From: Cloeon dipterum
Taxonomy: Eukaryota; Arthropoda; Insecta; Ephemeroptera; Baetidae
Assembly (NCBI RefSeq): GCF_949628265.1
Contig: NC_088786.1
Coordinates: 1,798,001-1,862,000 of the forward strand
Direction of reading: 5' to 3'
DNA length: 64,000 nt
Part shown: one piece after another, positions 1-11,600 of the stretch
Layout: every line of letters begins with the position of its first letter
How positions within the stretch are numbered: position 1 is the first letter of the stretch
Position numbers and translations under genes: made by a program
Notes under the pieces: generated by a model
What the model was told of the DNA's origin: nothing
What the model saw: the letters and a program-made list of their open reading frames with translations, nothing else
Database searches by the model: none

Positions 1-1233
1 GCGCCGAAGCCTCCGACCCCGAAGAAAATCTCGGTGGACGCCAACGACAACAACAACGGCTCCCTCAGCCTGCCCAACAGGACCAGGGACACTCTGCAGT
101 ATATCCACGCACCGAATGTAGAGGACGACGCCAAACTGCAGATTGAAATTAGGGTACCCAAGGATGAGGCTGAATGTAGATTATTAGGTGAGAAAAATTA
201 TTTGCAGCTTTTTCTTTAAATTTATTTTTGTCTCCACACAGGACGTGCTCACTTGAGAGAGGCTGTGTTGAGGCATGACGAGAGCCAGCGCCTGTTTCGC
301 ATGTGTCGCGAATTGCGAGGCAAAGACTCGTTGATTTCCGAGCTCAGGAGAGCCCACCGACGTGCCAGTGAGTTGTACAAGAGCCTCGAGGAAGACGACG
401 ACTTCAGAGACATGCTCGACCCTCCCTTGATTGTCGGTAAGGTTTCGAATGATATGTGCACCAATGGAGCACCGCAATTAAATTCCCTTTTTCCAGCCTC
501 AACGAAATTCCAGTTAAGTCTGACCCCGCCCGACTTTGCGCAGTTCCGAGTGCAGGACTTGTTCAAGTCGCTGGGACCCGTGGCGATCTTCTCAGCCAAA
601 CACCATTGGACAGCTCCGAGGACCATCCAGCTGGTGCTGCAACCTGGCGAGAAGGGCGACGGATTCGGCTTCATGGTGCGCGGAGACGCGCCCGTGGTCG
701 TTGCCGGGGTTGATGGAGGCAGCCTGGCGGAGGTAAATTCCGAATAAATGCAAGTTATATGATTTAATACAATTTAATAATTGCAGGCCGCCGGAATGAA
801 GCAAGGGGACTTTATTGCTGCCATCGGCGACGAAGACGTGAAATGGGCGGTGCACGAGCACGTCGTGCAGAAAATCAAAGAGGCCAAGAAGAACGGCAGC
901 TCGCTGTGCCTGAAACTTGTCACACCGATGGACAGAAATTACCTCAAAGTAATAGAAAATGTGCTGGTTGTGGAATGAAACTAAATTTGCTCGTGCTCAT
1001 TTCAGCCGCGAACGAGCGTAACGAGCAACAAGGGATCATTTTCGCCGACCTCGACGACGTCCAGCAGCTCCAGCGGCGTCTCCTCTGGCAGTCACAGTCC
1101 GCAGGGCAGCGTGACCAGCAGCAGGTTGGCCAAGCAGACGAGCCACCAGAAGAAACTGACGTGGAATCCGTTCAGAAACAAAGCCAAAGGCGACGAGCCC
1201 AACGGCTACGAAGGCAACGTGATTCTGCGATAA
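1..1233 (+). CDS. Rhpn: Rhophilin-like Rho effector, C-terminal part (5' partial)
   Basis: Exons read as 1-187, 242-436, 497-732, 787-948 and 1006-1233, all with GT-AG borders and matching phases; stop TAA at 1231-1233. The gene enters from the left edge, so the N-terminal HR1 Rho-binding region and most of the BRO1 domain are missing. Visible parts: the end of the BRO1-like helical region (ECRLLGRAHLREAVLRHDES), then the linker motif DLFKSLGPVAIFSAKHHW typical of rhophilins, then a PDZ domain (exons 3-4, with a GFGFMVRGDAP carboxylate-binding loop). A Ser/Thr-rich tail follows, with a KLTWNPFRNKAK motif resembling the tryptophan motif at the end of rhophilin-1. Rhophilins bind GTP-loaded Rho and scaffold actin regulators in the cytoplasm. 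Family assignment rests on these remembered motifs; the choice between rhophilin 1 and 2 types is not attempted. An AATAAA starts two bases after the stop and another lies at 1804. Confidence 0.85.
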
Positions 1234-1830
1234 CAATAAATAATATCAATGCTCATTGTCAGTCAGTCAGTACACACTTTGTACGGTTTTTCTTTTTGTC
1301 TTTGGTGGGATATCCTTGCATCGGATTTTGTATCGTCGCCATGCAGTTACCTGTCCTTGATTTTATATATATAAATCTCTGTTAAATTAAATTAAAAATT
1401 CCTTCACAACATTTATGTATTTTCGCAAAGGGGATGGTCAACAGGCAGCGCAGGAGCCGCCGACTTCTGGGGTCTCTGGACCGTCCTCTGCCTCGGAGGG
1501 GGCACTTTTTCTCGCTAAAAAGTGCTTCGCTCCGACTCATCGTAGTTGCATCGTGTGCTTTGAGGCTCTTGGCGATTATTTGGCCTTTAAAAGACAAATT
1601 GCTGCCAAGTGCCTGCAAATGGTGGCCATGAACGCCTAATTCGTATTGCTTAGGATTTGTAATATTTACTAAATGTGCCACATATCGCGTAGATTTGTCT
1701 GCTCTGTGCTATGTAAATTGTGTCGATTTGACCAATAGAGATGATGTATTTGTGTATAGAAATTGGAGCAGCGAGAATTGTACATTTGAATATTATTCTT
1801 GTCAATAAACCGAAATATACATACAGTAAA
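1234..1830 (+). other. Probable 3' UTR of the rhophilin gene
   Basis: Runs from the rhophilin stop to a polyadenylation signal AATAAA at 1804-1809; an alternative signal sits at 1235-1240, immediately after the stop. A GC-richer stretch at 1415-1639 contains a 75-codon open frame ending MVAMNA. I could not connect it to the upstream exons in a compatible phase and do not recognise it, so it is left as UTR. From 1830 to 2290 I see only AT-rich intergenic sequence. Confidence 0.45.
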
Positions 1831-2290
1831 TGAATTCCTTTTTACTTCCATACGAATGAAACACTGTGTTATAAATTTATTTAGAAGTCTATTTATTACA
1901 GGCACAAAATAATTATTTGATTAATTCGTATGATCTCTGGCTCTTGCCATATCATAAACACGCTCACTTCACATTATCAGACTTTTGTTAAACATATTAT
2001 AAAGGATAATTATGCATGAAATTTTGGACTTTTTCAAAAGTAATAAAACGGCTTGCTGCATTTGCAAGCGTGTGATTTGGAAGAAAGGATAATCATCAAT
2101 ACTATTTAGACATTTTTTATGTTGTACTTCTGCTAGAGCTATTTGTCATAAAAAAATATCTCTTGTGGATTATTTTGCAGGGGCTATAGTTTGTATTAAT
2201 ATAATTTTAGTTGTTAAAAAGGCACAATATTTCATAACATCTCAAAAGTGAGAGTAAATTTGATTTTTGTGAAATGAAATGACCCTCAAA

Positions 2291-2579
2291 TTAAAAAGGA
2301 GATTTCATGGCCATCATGGACTCTGCGCAGAATACTGGGAACTGCACTCCTTTCATCAATAAGTCAGTCAAGCCCTGAAATGAAAATAGACAATATTAAA
2401 AATCGATCCAAACAAATTAATGGACTTTTCCTTACCTTGAGTACTGGGATGCAGACTGCAAGGGGTGCCAGGATGACGTACCATCCAGCGCAGAAGAAGC
2501 CGACCCACAGGCCGATGAAGAGGAGAACAAGCAGCCAAACAACGAACCAAACGGGGTTTCCTCCACGACCGGCTCCCAT
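2291..2579 (-). CDS. Small conserved-looking transmembrane protein, 75 aa
   Basis: Two exons: 2436-2579 (start ATG 2577-2579) and 2291-2374 (stop TAA 2291-2293), joined across a 61-nt GT-AG intron in phase 0. The protein opens with a Gly-rich MGAGRGGNPVW cap. A long hydrophobic stretch follows (about residues 9-48), rich in Trp, Phe and Cys, with the helix-break-helix look of a hairpin (VGFFCAGWYVILAPLAVCIP). A short amphipathic tail contains VQFPVFCAESMM. It therefore looks like an integral membrane protein with few soluble residues; no catalytic motif is visible. The architecture reminds me of a short uncharacterised insect membrane-protein family, but I cannot name it with confidence. Upstream sequence (2580-2650) may be an additional 5' UTR exon; this was not resolved. 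Confidence 0.75.
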
Positions 2580-3239
2580 TTTTCACCAAGCTGGAAAAAC
2601 GTCGTTTAAATCAAAAACAGAAATACGAGAAGATAGTTTTGGACGTTGACGAGGAAAAACTGAAATAATATTCAGTGTCAATAATATCAACAGGAAGTAT
2701 ATAATTGGTTCCTAATCGACTCGTCATTTCCTTTCTAATTTTCAGATAATTGGTAGGTTGTCAAACATTTCAACATGAGCAAACAATAAATTAAATTAAA
2801 AGAAACTAATGGAGCATGTCGAAAATCTCCTTTTGTGGGTAAATTTGGTATTTTAGGATGTTTTTTTAATTTTAACTTAAGCCGCAAGTGTTTGAAGCGC
2901 AAAGAGAAGATTCATCGTTTATCATTCAAAAAGCAGAAATATTAAATTTGGTTCAGGTTCATCTTGAATTATCAAGAAATTAACAAATTAAAAATGCTCA
3001 AATTCTTATCTTTCAATCGGTAGCAATTTAACTGGAAACAAAATTTGGCTGGGGTCTTTGCCTTCGCGAGGCAACGGTGATTGGCTGCGTGTTGAATTAT
3101 CTCCAAATGCGGCGGCGAGACCAAAAGTGAAGCTTGGAAATAAAATGCGGAGGAGGCGAACGCACGTGCGTGCGTTAAGAGCTGCATAATAAAAAGGCTC
3201 AAGTGGCCCATCGCGATGTTTTATTTTTTCTTTCTCTCG

Positions 3240-3240
<1 letters not shown>

Positions 3241-3277
<37 letters not shown>
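3241..3277. repeat. (CT)n microsatellite
   Basis: An uninterrupted CT dinucleotide run of about 18 units flanked by less regular CT-rich sequence. It creates long Glu/Arg-rich open frames on the other strand, which I regard as artefacts. Confidence 0.95.
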
Positions 3278-3279
<2 letters not shown>

Positions 3280-4639
3280 TCATCCCTCTCCTCTCCAAAA
3301 AGGATTGCTCGGCACCGCTTGGTGAGAAATAAATAACACCGCGCCTCAGCAAGCGCTAGAGACATTCAAACTGAAAAGGGGGAGAGAATTTTTAGAATAT
3401 AAGGCTTGGTCCCGTTTGGTTTATTTTCATTAGAGGACGGGAAGTGACACACGAAGCTATAAAACTGAGTGTAAACAGGCGCAGACGAGATAATGCTGCG
3501 TTTGAAATTCGGTTTTGCGATTTTAATTTGAAGTTAAATTGCTCCATACAAGCAATTTGAGCGAATTAAAGATGTCGTCACAATACCAACGACATCATCC
3601 GCGAGTCTTGACAGTAAATAGTGATCTCATGAGAATGAAATGCAACCTTAGGTCTCACATCAGCGCTATCCTTTCGATTACACCAAATCCAAGAAAAATT
3701 TGATAATAGTTTTTATGACACCAGTCCAAATTTTATTGCGTATGATAAGGAAAAGATAGTAATTTTTTGAAAAAGGAAGGAGCAGACACGTATTAAATAT
3801 TATTTCATTAAAACTATTTAAATTTCTAGTTTATAATGAAATTATATAAATTTTCCAGGGCGTGGAAAAATAATATGCGGGAGTTGTGAGAAGCGTGTCT
3901 ATATGAGAGACGAGAGAGCTGTGGTTGTGGGTGAGGCAATTGCTATTTTTACTCACAAACACTCTCACACGACTCTCCCATAACGCCAAGCACGTTTGAA
4001 ACGTCTCACGCAAAAATAAGGAGCAAATTTAAGAATTATTAAATAGCTGACCTGCGACAGAGACGAGAGGAATGAAGCTAGGTGTTATGTGGATCGGCCG
4101 AATTCAGGGCAGCCGCGCTTGTTCAATGGAGCTGTGTGCTTAGGCCACGCAATACGTGAGCAGCAGCCAAGAAGACGCTGTTTGACCTTTCAAGACGACG
4201 AGCCGCTTTACACTGACTAACGAAGCGCAGTGAGAAATCCACTGACGCCGAGAGAGAATAAGGTACGCGCGCGTGAGAGTTGGAAAATAACTTCTCACCA
4301 TTCATTGGGCTAGCGCTAAGGCGTGGCCCCGCAGCCTCACTTAAAAGTCGCTGACCGCGTTTCAAATTGAAAATTCAATCATGGTGAAAACAAATATTGC
4401 TGAATGATAAATTACCCCTGCGAGAGAAGGGGATGATGTCCGTTCTTAGATAGACAAAAAATAAATTAAGAAGGCGATCGACCGCCCAAAGAGATTTTGC
4501 ATTATGTGAAGAAAGGAAGACTTTAAGTTAAGCTAGAAAAGCTGAAATTGAGCAATAGTTTAGCTGTAAAATGTGCTATAATGAAATCAGGACCGAGGAA
4601 CAGTTAAATTTATAAGATTTTTCCAAATTTCCTCGCTTT

Positions 4640-4760
4640 GTCAATGGGTTGTTCGCTTGGTTGCGATTCCTCTCGTCGCGAATTTTAAGGAAAATTCCTT
4701 AAATTTTGAAAAAAAATCGTGATTTTACATAGCAAGGAGTATGCAGACTTTTCAGCTGAC
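4640..4760 (+). repeat. Dispersed AT-rich repeat, copy 1 of 5
   Basis: Contains CGATTCCTCTCGTCG followed by a block with GGAAAATTCC, AAAAAATCGTGATTTTACA and a purine-rich AGGAG. The same word order, diverged, recurs near 44.1, 49.8, 58.6 and 60.2 kb, some copies inverted. No coding potential or clear termini seen; best regarded as a degenerate non-autonomous element. Confidence 0.6.
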
Positions 4761-5634
4761 TTTCGCAAAAATTTAAACAACAGTTTAGAAAATAATAGAT
4801 TTTCCTCATTTTTTGGTAAGCGATGCTAGAAAATTTTTCAAAAATTGTCCAAATTTTCAGTGAAGCTGAAGGGCTAAAACAGCCGCTTTCCAGTGTCTGC
4901 GGAGAGCGGACGAGATTCACTCATGCTAAATAAAATATATTATGTCCTGAAAAAATATTTTTAAGAACATAAAGCTGAAACATCCTATGTATTCATAAAA
5001 GAACAAGAATGTTTCCTGCTCTGGTTTCGCGCCTGTGAGAATTTTGTTTTATTTATTTGACGACAGACGGCTCTAGCTTACAGCTACCAATTTACTACTA
5101 ACTAAAGGTGTTGAGAAAGGAGATAGGAACTATGTACTAGAAAATCATCATAATTTCCTAGTTTTTCTAGAATTCTAACAGATATATCATCGTTAATGAA
5201 TTTAATTTGCTGTAAAACTTAAATTTCTGACAAGCAATTAATTTTTCATACAATTTACTTTTCAAAGTTCAAGTAGTTCTGAAAATTTTGCTTTGTACCT
5301 ATGGACCTGCTTTTCCCACTCATCACTCTCTAAAAAAAAAGCAGGCTTTGCTACACGCTACTCTTAACTCTTATCACTTTGGTCGTGGTCGTGTTTCTCG
5401 TCGGTGGATGTTCGAAAGTCTGATCAGAGCAAAATTTTAATAATAGACAATTTTAGATTATACATCTTGTACTTTAATGAACGTGTCTAGAACAAATTTA
5501 GCAAATTTGTTTATTGCAACTGATCAGTTCGCACTGTCAATTGGCTTTTTACACTTTTTATTGATTGTCAGCTCCACCGACCAGGTGAGAAAATTCTAGT
5601 GTTTTTATGACCATTTGAAAAAGTCTTGCATTTT

Positions 5635-8600
5635 ATGATGGACAGCATGGACAGTGGAACTACCGAAGAAGTTCACCTCGATACCATGGATACCATCAAC
5701 ACCTTCGATGATGGACAACGAGAGGACGATAATATAGATAACATCATCGTGAAACTAGGAAGTGATGTCGATGCGGCTGCAAGGTATAATAATTATTATA
5801 CATTTGCAAGAAATCTGTGTGTATTATTTGGAAAATGCGAAATTATGATTAGGGTTAAATTAGCAATTTACTATTTTAATATTATAAATTAAATATTCTG
5901 GCGTCTGATTTTGGAATTCTTATGGGGGACTCACACTTCTCGCCCACTTACTCATATTTACCTATTTAGCACTGTTACGCCCCTCCCAAACCACGTTTCC
6001 CGGCAATGGAGGCATGCAATGCCATCTATTGCATATTTCCCAATTGAGTTTTGGACCATTGAAGTGAGAGATTAATTTGTAAGAGATTTTTTTTCACTTT
6101 GTTGAAACTCACACTTCTCGCTCAGCACTCACACATCTCGCCCACCTGACTTACACTTCTCGCTCAGTTCTTTTAAAACTTAAGATTGATGCAAAATTTG
6201 ATCATATTCGTCGCGAAATAGAACTTTTCTTATCCAAAATTTAATGGAGATTCCAAATCTGAGGTTAGATTTGTGGTCAGGCTGACAGGAAAAATTAAGA
6301 AAATAAATAATGGAGTTAAGGTAATGATTTAAAAAGTGTTTAGTTGGGGGAAATATTGTATTTTACGGACAATATTTATCGTTAAAAGATAAAATTAGGC
6401 TGATATTAAAAATTGATGAGATTTTCAAATATTTTTTGGTAAAAAAGGGTACATTATAAGGTTAGCTGACTCGGAAAGTGAGCAAGCGATAATGGTTCTC
6501 TTTTTGTTAAAATTCGATGGGTTGGTTGATTTTAAGCCACGAAGTCTCAAACGAGTCGTCTCGCCGAGACCTACCACCTGACCCACCCTGACGACCTTTT
6601 TCAGGGTACCTCACCCTGAGATCGGTCCTGGAGCCAAATTTCGCGGTTTTTCTGACGCCAACCGCTACTTTCGGCCAACTTTTATTCATCAAAAATTCCC
6701 CGGCACTAAACTTCAAGCACGAAAAGCGCTTGTTAAAAATTTAAATAATAGAAAAAATACAGGGGGAGGAAAAATACAACGCTCAAAAAGAACTGAACAC
6801 CCTAAAAGAGTGGTTGGGGTTTGGGGTGGGATCGAAATTCTAATGGCGCGTCGTTCAGAAATTGGAATTTTTTTTATGAAAAATTTAACCCTTTTGGACA
6901 AGTTGTTTCGTCACTGCACCCCAAAATCCAACTTTGAAAAAAGGTTCCTTGTGGGAAACCACTTTGAAAAAAGTTTCAAAAATTCATCTTGCAAAAGTGT
7001 TCCTTTAGATCAACATTTTGCGCTGATTCCGAATCTGAGGCCTGTTTTTTGTTTTCGGCAGCCGGAAGGGTGTTTTGGTGGGTTGTTGCTTGGCTGACAG
7101 GGGATGTCGGCGGTCAATATAAAAGTTTGCAAAAGGTGTCGTGCCGCACATGTTTCCGGGGTGAAGTTTTCCGCAAAGACCAAATTTGAGGTTAATGACT
7201 CAACATTTTTCCGGAATTTTTAAGATTTAAAAGAAAATTTGGCCAAAATCGGAACATTTTGTTGCCTTCCGAGGACCACATTTCGAAGGCGGTCGAATGT
7301 CATAAATCTCGACGCAAAAACATGAAATTCGGTTTGTGGGCATAAAATGTCGTGCTGAGCAGGATAAAATTTGGTTTTTGAAAATCCGACCGAAATTGTC
7401 AATTTTCATAAGGGGTCCGAGTTTGGCCTTTTAGCTCAACACCTTTGGGTCCAAGAGCAAAAATAAGCACAGATTCTTAAAGCTGATGAAATTTGCAATA
7501 TTATTCATGTCGGAAAATTTTTTCCATCACCTTCGAATTTTCCGGAAAATTCCTGTAAAATTTTGTTCAACTCTATCCAAAAAGAAAAATATCGGGAAAA
7601 TATTTTCAACATAGTCAAACTTTAGCTTTTGTCTTAGTTAACATCCCATGAAAAAATAAAAACATTCGTGCAAGCCGTTATCATTTTGCGCGCGATTTTC
7701 CAAGTGTCCACCTGGAAAAACCGATAAAATCAAATGTGTCCGAAAATTGTCAAATTGAACATTTTTGAACTCCTCATGAATTGCTGATTCCAAAAATGTT
7801 TGGTGTCTTAAAATCTGAGCTATTTTCAAAAAGTTATAGAATTTTGAAACTTTGTAAAATTTCAACATTTTTAAAATGGTGTTTCTTCTTGAAAAATGCT
7901 CGGATTTTAAGAAACCAAAAATTTTTAGAATCAGCACTCTATGACGAGTCCATATATGTTCAATTTGACAATTTTCGGACACTTCAGATTTTTTTCTGAT
8001 TTTCCAGATGGACACTTGGAAAATCGCGCGCAAAATGATAACGGCTTGCACGAATGTTTTTATTTTTTCATGGGATGTTAACTAAGACAAAAGCTAAAGT
8101 TTGACTATGTTGAAAATATTTTCCCGATATTTTTCTTTTTGGATAGAGTTGAACAAAATTTTACAGGAATTTTCCGGAAAATTCGAAGGTGATGGAAAAA
8201 ATTTTCCGACATGAATAATATTGCAAATTTCATCAGCTTTAAGAATCTGTGCTTATTTTTGCTCTTGGACCCAAAGGTGTTGAGCTAAAAGGCCAAACTC
8301 GGACCCCTTATGAAAATTGACAATTTCGGTCGGATTTTCAAAAACCAAATTTTATCCTGCTCAGCACGACATTTTATGCCCACAAACCGAATTTCATGTT
8401 TTTGCGTCGAGATTTATGACATTCGACCGCCTTCGAAATGTGGTCCTCGGAAGGCAACAAAATGTTCCGATTTTGGCCAAATTTTCTTTTAAATCTTAAA
8501 AATTCCGGAAAAATGTTGAGTCATTAACCTCAAATTTGGTCTTTGCGGAAAACTTCACCCCGGAAACATGTGCGGCACGACACTTTTTGCAAAATTTGAT

Positions 8601-11600
8601 ATTGACTGCCGTCATCCCCTGTTAGCCAAGCAACCCTACCCACCGCCGGTACAAAAAACAGACCTCAGATTCGGATTCAGCGAAAAATGTTGGTGTATAG
8701 GAAACATATTATTTGCACGATGAATTTTCTAAACTTTTTTCAAGGTTAGATATAGGGGTGCAGTGACGAAACAGCTCGACCGATAGGGTTGAAAATATCA
8801 CCCAGAACCCATTATTTTGTGTCACATTTTCTGAGAAAATTTGTAAAAACCGTAATTTTGGCTGACCTTATTTTCCAAATTTTTCTCCCCTGAAAAATTT
8901 ATTGCAAGTAGATACCAATTGCAAAAGGTGTATAACTTATTGGCTTGAAATGCTCAAGTAGCTGTGAGGCGCAACGGCGCCGACTTGCCACTTTTCTTGT
9001 TGCTGGTTTTCGCATCGCGGCATTAGGGATAAAAATGAAACCCCTAAGTTTAAAAAAAGGCCAATTAAGGCTATAAATAATAGCCTAAATTTGTGAAAGT
9101 AGCAAATTAATGTCCTGGTGTCGATGGATTTTGAAGGAAATTTTTCGCGGTAACTTTACCCTAATTGACCGAAAAAACGGAAAAAAACAGTTGAGGAAAC
9201 TCCGACTCTCCAATTTTTGCGGGGTTTGCTGACGTTTAAAGGTCAAAGGGAATTTTGAGTACTTCATAACTTTGCTCAGGGGGTCCTAGAACAAAAATTA
9301 AAAAACATTTAACCCGTCTCAAAGGTCAAGGTCATAAAAATTAATTTTTGGATTTGAAACTCAAATCTGAAAATGAATATATCGAAATATTTTATTTTTT
9401 TCATAGCCATTTTATAGAGCACCAAAAATTAAGTTAAAACGTTAAAATTTGGAATGGAACTTTTCCTCATTTTAATAAAAAAAATGGAAAATTCGAAAAC
9501 CCTTGTTTTCGAGGTTGTTAAAAAACGATGATCGTCCAAATCTCGACTTCTAATCATCTGATTTTGAAAATCCGCATACCGTTAGACTCGTCATGACGTC
9601 CCCAAGTGCACTAAAGGGGTATGAGATCAACCAACCCCCAAACCCCTTTTAACCCCCTCAATAACGGGAAATTTAGCATTTTTTCGTCCGTTTCAACACC
9701 GTGGCACTACGTTGACGAGTAATTGTCTTCTTCAAACTAATTCAGTTACTTAGTTCATTTCAAGACAAGTCAAACGGCACGTAACTTTTGTAAATAGGAC
9801 CCATATGACCCGAGATTCGGGTGCACAAAGTCTTTTTATCGAGACGGACGCAATAAAATGCTCGGTGAGCACCAAATCTCGAATTCTGCATTAAAATCTA
9901 GTCGCAATTATAAAATTATGGCCTCCATTTCTGCTGTCTATGTCTCGGGAGTGGTTCAATTACGCGTTATTTCCGCACAAAATTAGATAAAAAAACGCAC
10001 ATGGGATGGGGGTGTGTAATAGGGGTTGAATGGGATGGCAACCTTAATTCCCGAAAAAAGTGTCAAGGCAAGATAAGCGGTGTACTTTTTATTTTATAAT
10101 TGTGACGTGATTTTAATGCAGAATTCGAGATTTGGTGCTCAATGAGTATTTTATTGCGTCTGTCTCGACAAAAATCTTTGTGCACCCGAATCTCGGATTG
10201 TAGTGGTCCTATTTACAAAAAATAAGTGCCATTTGACTCGTCTGGAGGTGAACTAAGTAGTTGAATCAGTTTGAAGAAGACAATTACTCGTCAACGTTGT
10301 GCCAAGGGGTTGAAACGGACGAATAAATGCTGAATTTCACGTTATTGAGGGGGTTAAAAGGGGTTTGGGGGTTGGTTGGTCTCATACCCCTTTAGTGCAC
10401 TTGGGGACGTCATGACGAGTCTAACGGTATGCGGATTTTCAAAATCAGATGATTAGAAGTCGAGATTTAGTCGACAATCGTTTTTTACCAACCTCGGAAA
10501 ACATCGGTTTTCGAAGTTTTCAAATTTTATTTAAAAAAAATGAGTCAAGATGCCATTAAAAATTTTAACGTTTTAACTTAATTTTTTGTGCTCTACAAAG
10601 TGGCTGACAAAAAAATATTTTGATACATTCATTTTCAAATTTGAGTTTAAAATAAAAAAAATCAATTTTTATGCCCTTGACCTTTGAGACGAGTTAAATA
10701 GTTTCTTAAGTTTTGTTCTAGGACCTCCTGAGCAAAATTATAAAGTACTCAAAATTCCCTGATTTTGACCTTTGAACATCCGCAAAAATCGGAAAGTCGG
10801 AGTTTTCTCAACTGTTTTTTCGGTTAATTAGGGTAAAGTTAACGCAAAAAAATGTTCAAAATCCATCAACCCCTCTGGACAACAATTTGCTGCTTTCACA
10901 GATTTTGGCTCATTTTTAAGTACGATGAAAAAAGTTTGAAATCATTCTCAAAATTAAATGAAAACCACTCTTCGATTTCGCTGTTATTATAATTTAATTA
11001 ATTGAAATTTATTGATCGGCTTATTTAGTTTTCTCAAATATACTTTATTATCTCTATTAAAACTAAACACAATTTTGTGTGGCTAACATAACAGAAAAAC
11101 TATTCAAGCTGCACTACCAAAAGTGCAAATAATATTTCTGAGAAAATTTGTACCGTGCGTTGATCCCTTTGTTTGCAAAATTAATGCACTTGTCAGCTGG
11201 GCCAACTAAAATGTAATTTTAACAAATTTAATTTAACAACAACATTCCATTTTTAAGAAATGACGTAAATCTATCATTAAAAAACAGCAGTAGATAATGC
11301 TCATTTAATTTTCTTTGCACATTGAAAATATCTGCTAACCATTTTTTCAGGCGTCTCACGAGTGTTATTTTCTATCTGACTGTTCGAGCCCTTCAGTGAT
11401 GATTTTCTGACATCGTAACTATGTATCGACTAGGAAGGAGTTGGGTGCATCTTTTTCAATACAAAAATCATTAGCAACAAATAATTTAACCGTAAAAAAG
11501 AGAGGAAATAGCCAAAATTACAGGTGGGCGAGATGTGTGTGGCAACTTTCACATCTCGCTCACTTCGTTTTTTAGCTATTATTATCATATTAAGCGATCA

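Larger units (their letters stand above)
2650..5634. other. Intergenic region with simple repeat and one dispersed-repeat copy
   Basis: I see no convincing coding exon. It holds a (CT)n tract at 3241-3277 and a copy of the dispersed AT-rich family at about 4640-4760. The last part, before 5635, is presumably promoter and 5' UTR of the eIF2alpha kinase. Purine/pyrimidine-rich stretches around 3870-4000 contain short inverted GAG/CTC words without clear function. Confidence 0.5.

Noticed and set aside
1415-1639. 75-codon frame downstream of the rhophilin stop
   Set aside because: No donor in the last rhophilin exon gives the needed phase; treated as 3' UTR.
3006-3365. 119-codon frame rich in Arg/Glu repeats on the minus strand
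   Set aside because: The RERERE run is the translation of the (CT)n microsatellite; no domain or splice context.
7227-8492. Identical 60-codon frames on opposite strands
   Set aside because: They are the two arms of palindrome 1; duplication by inversion explains the identity, and there is no protein family signal.
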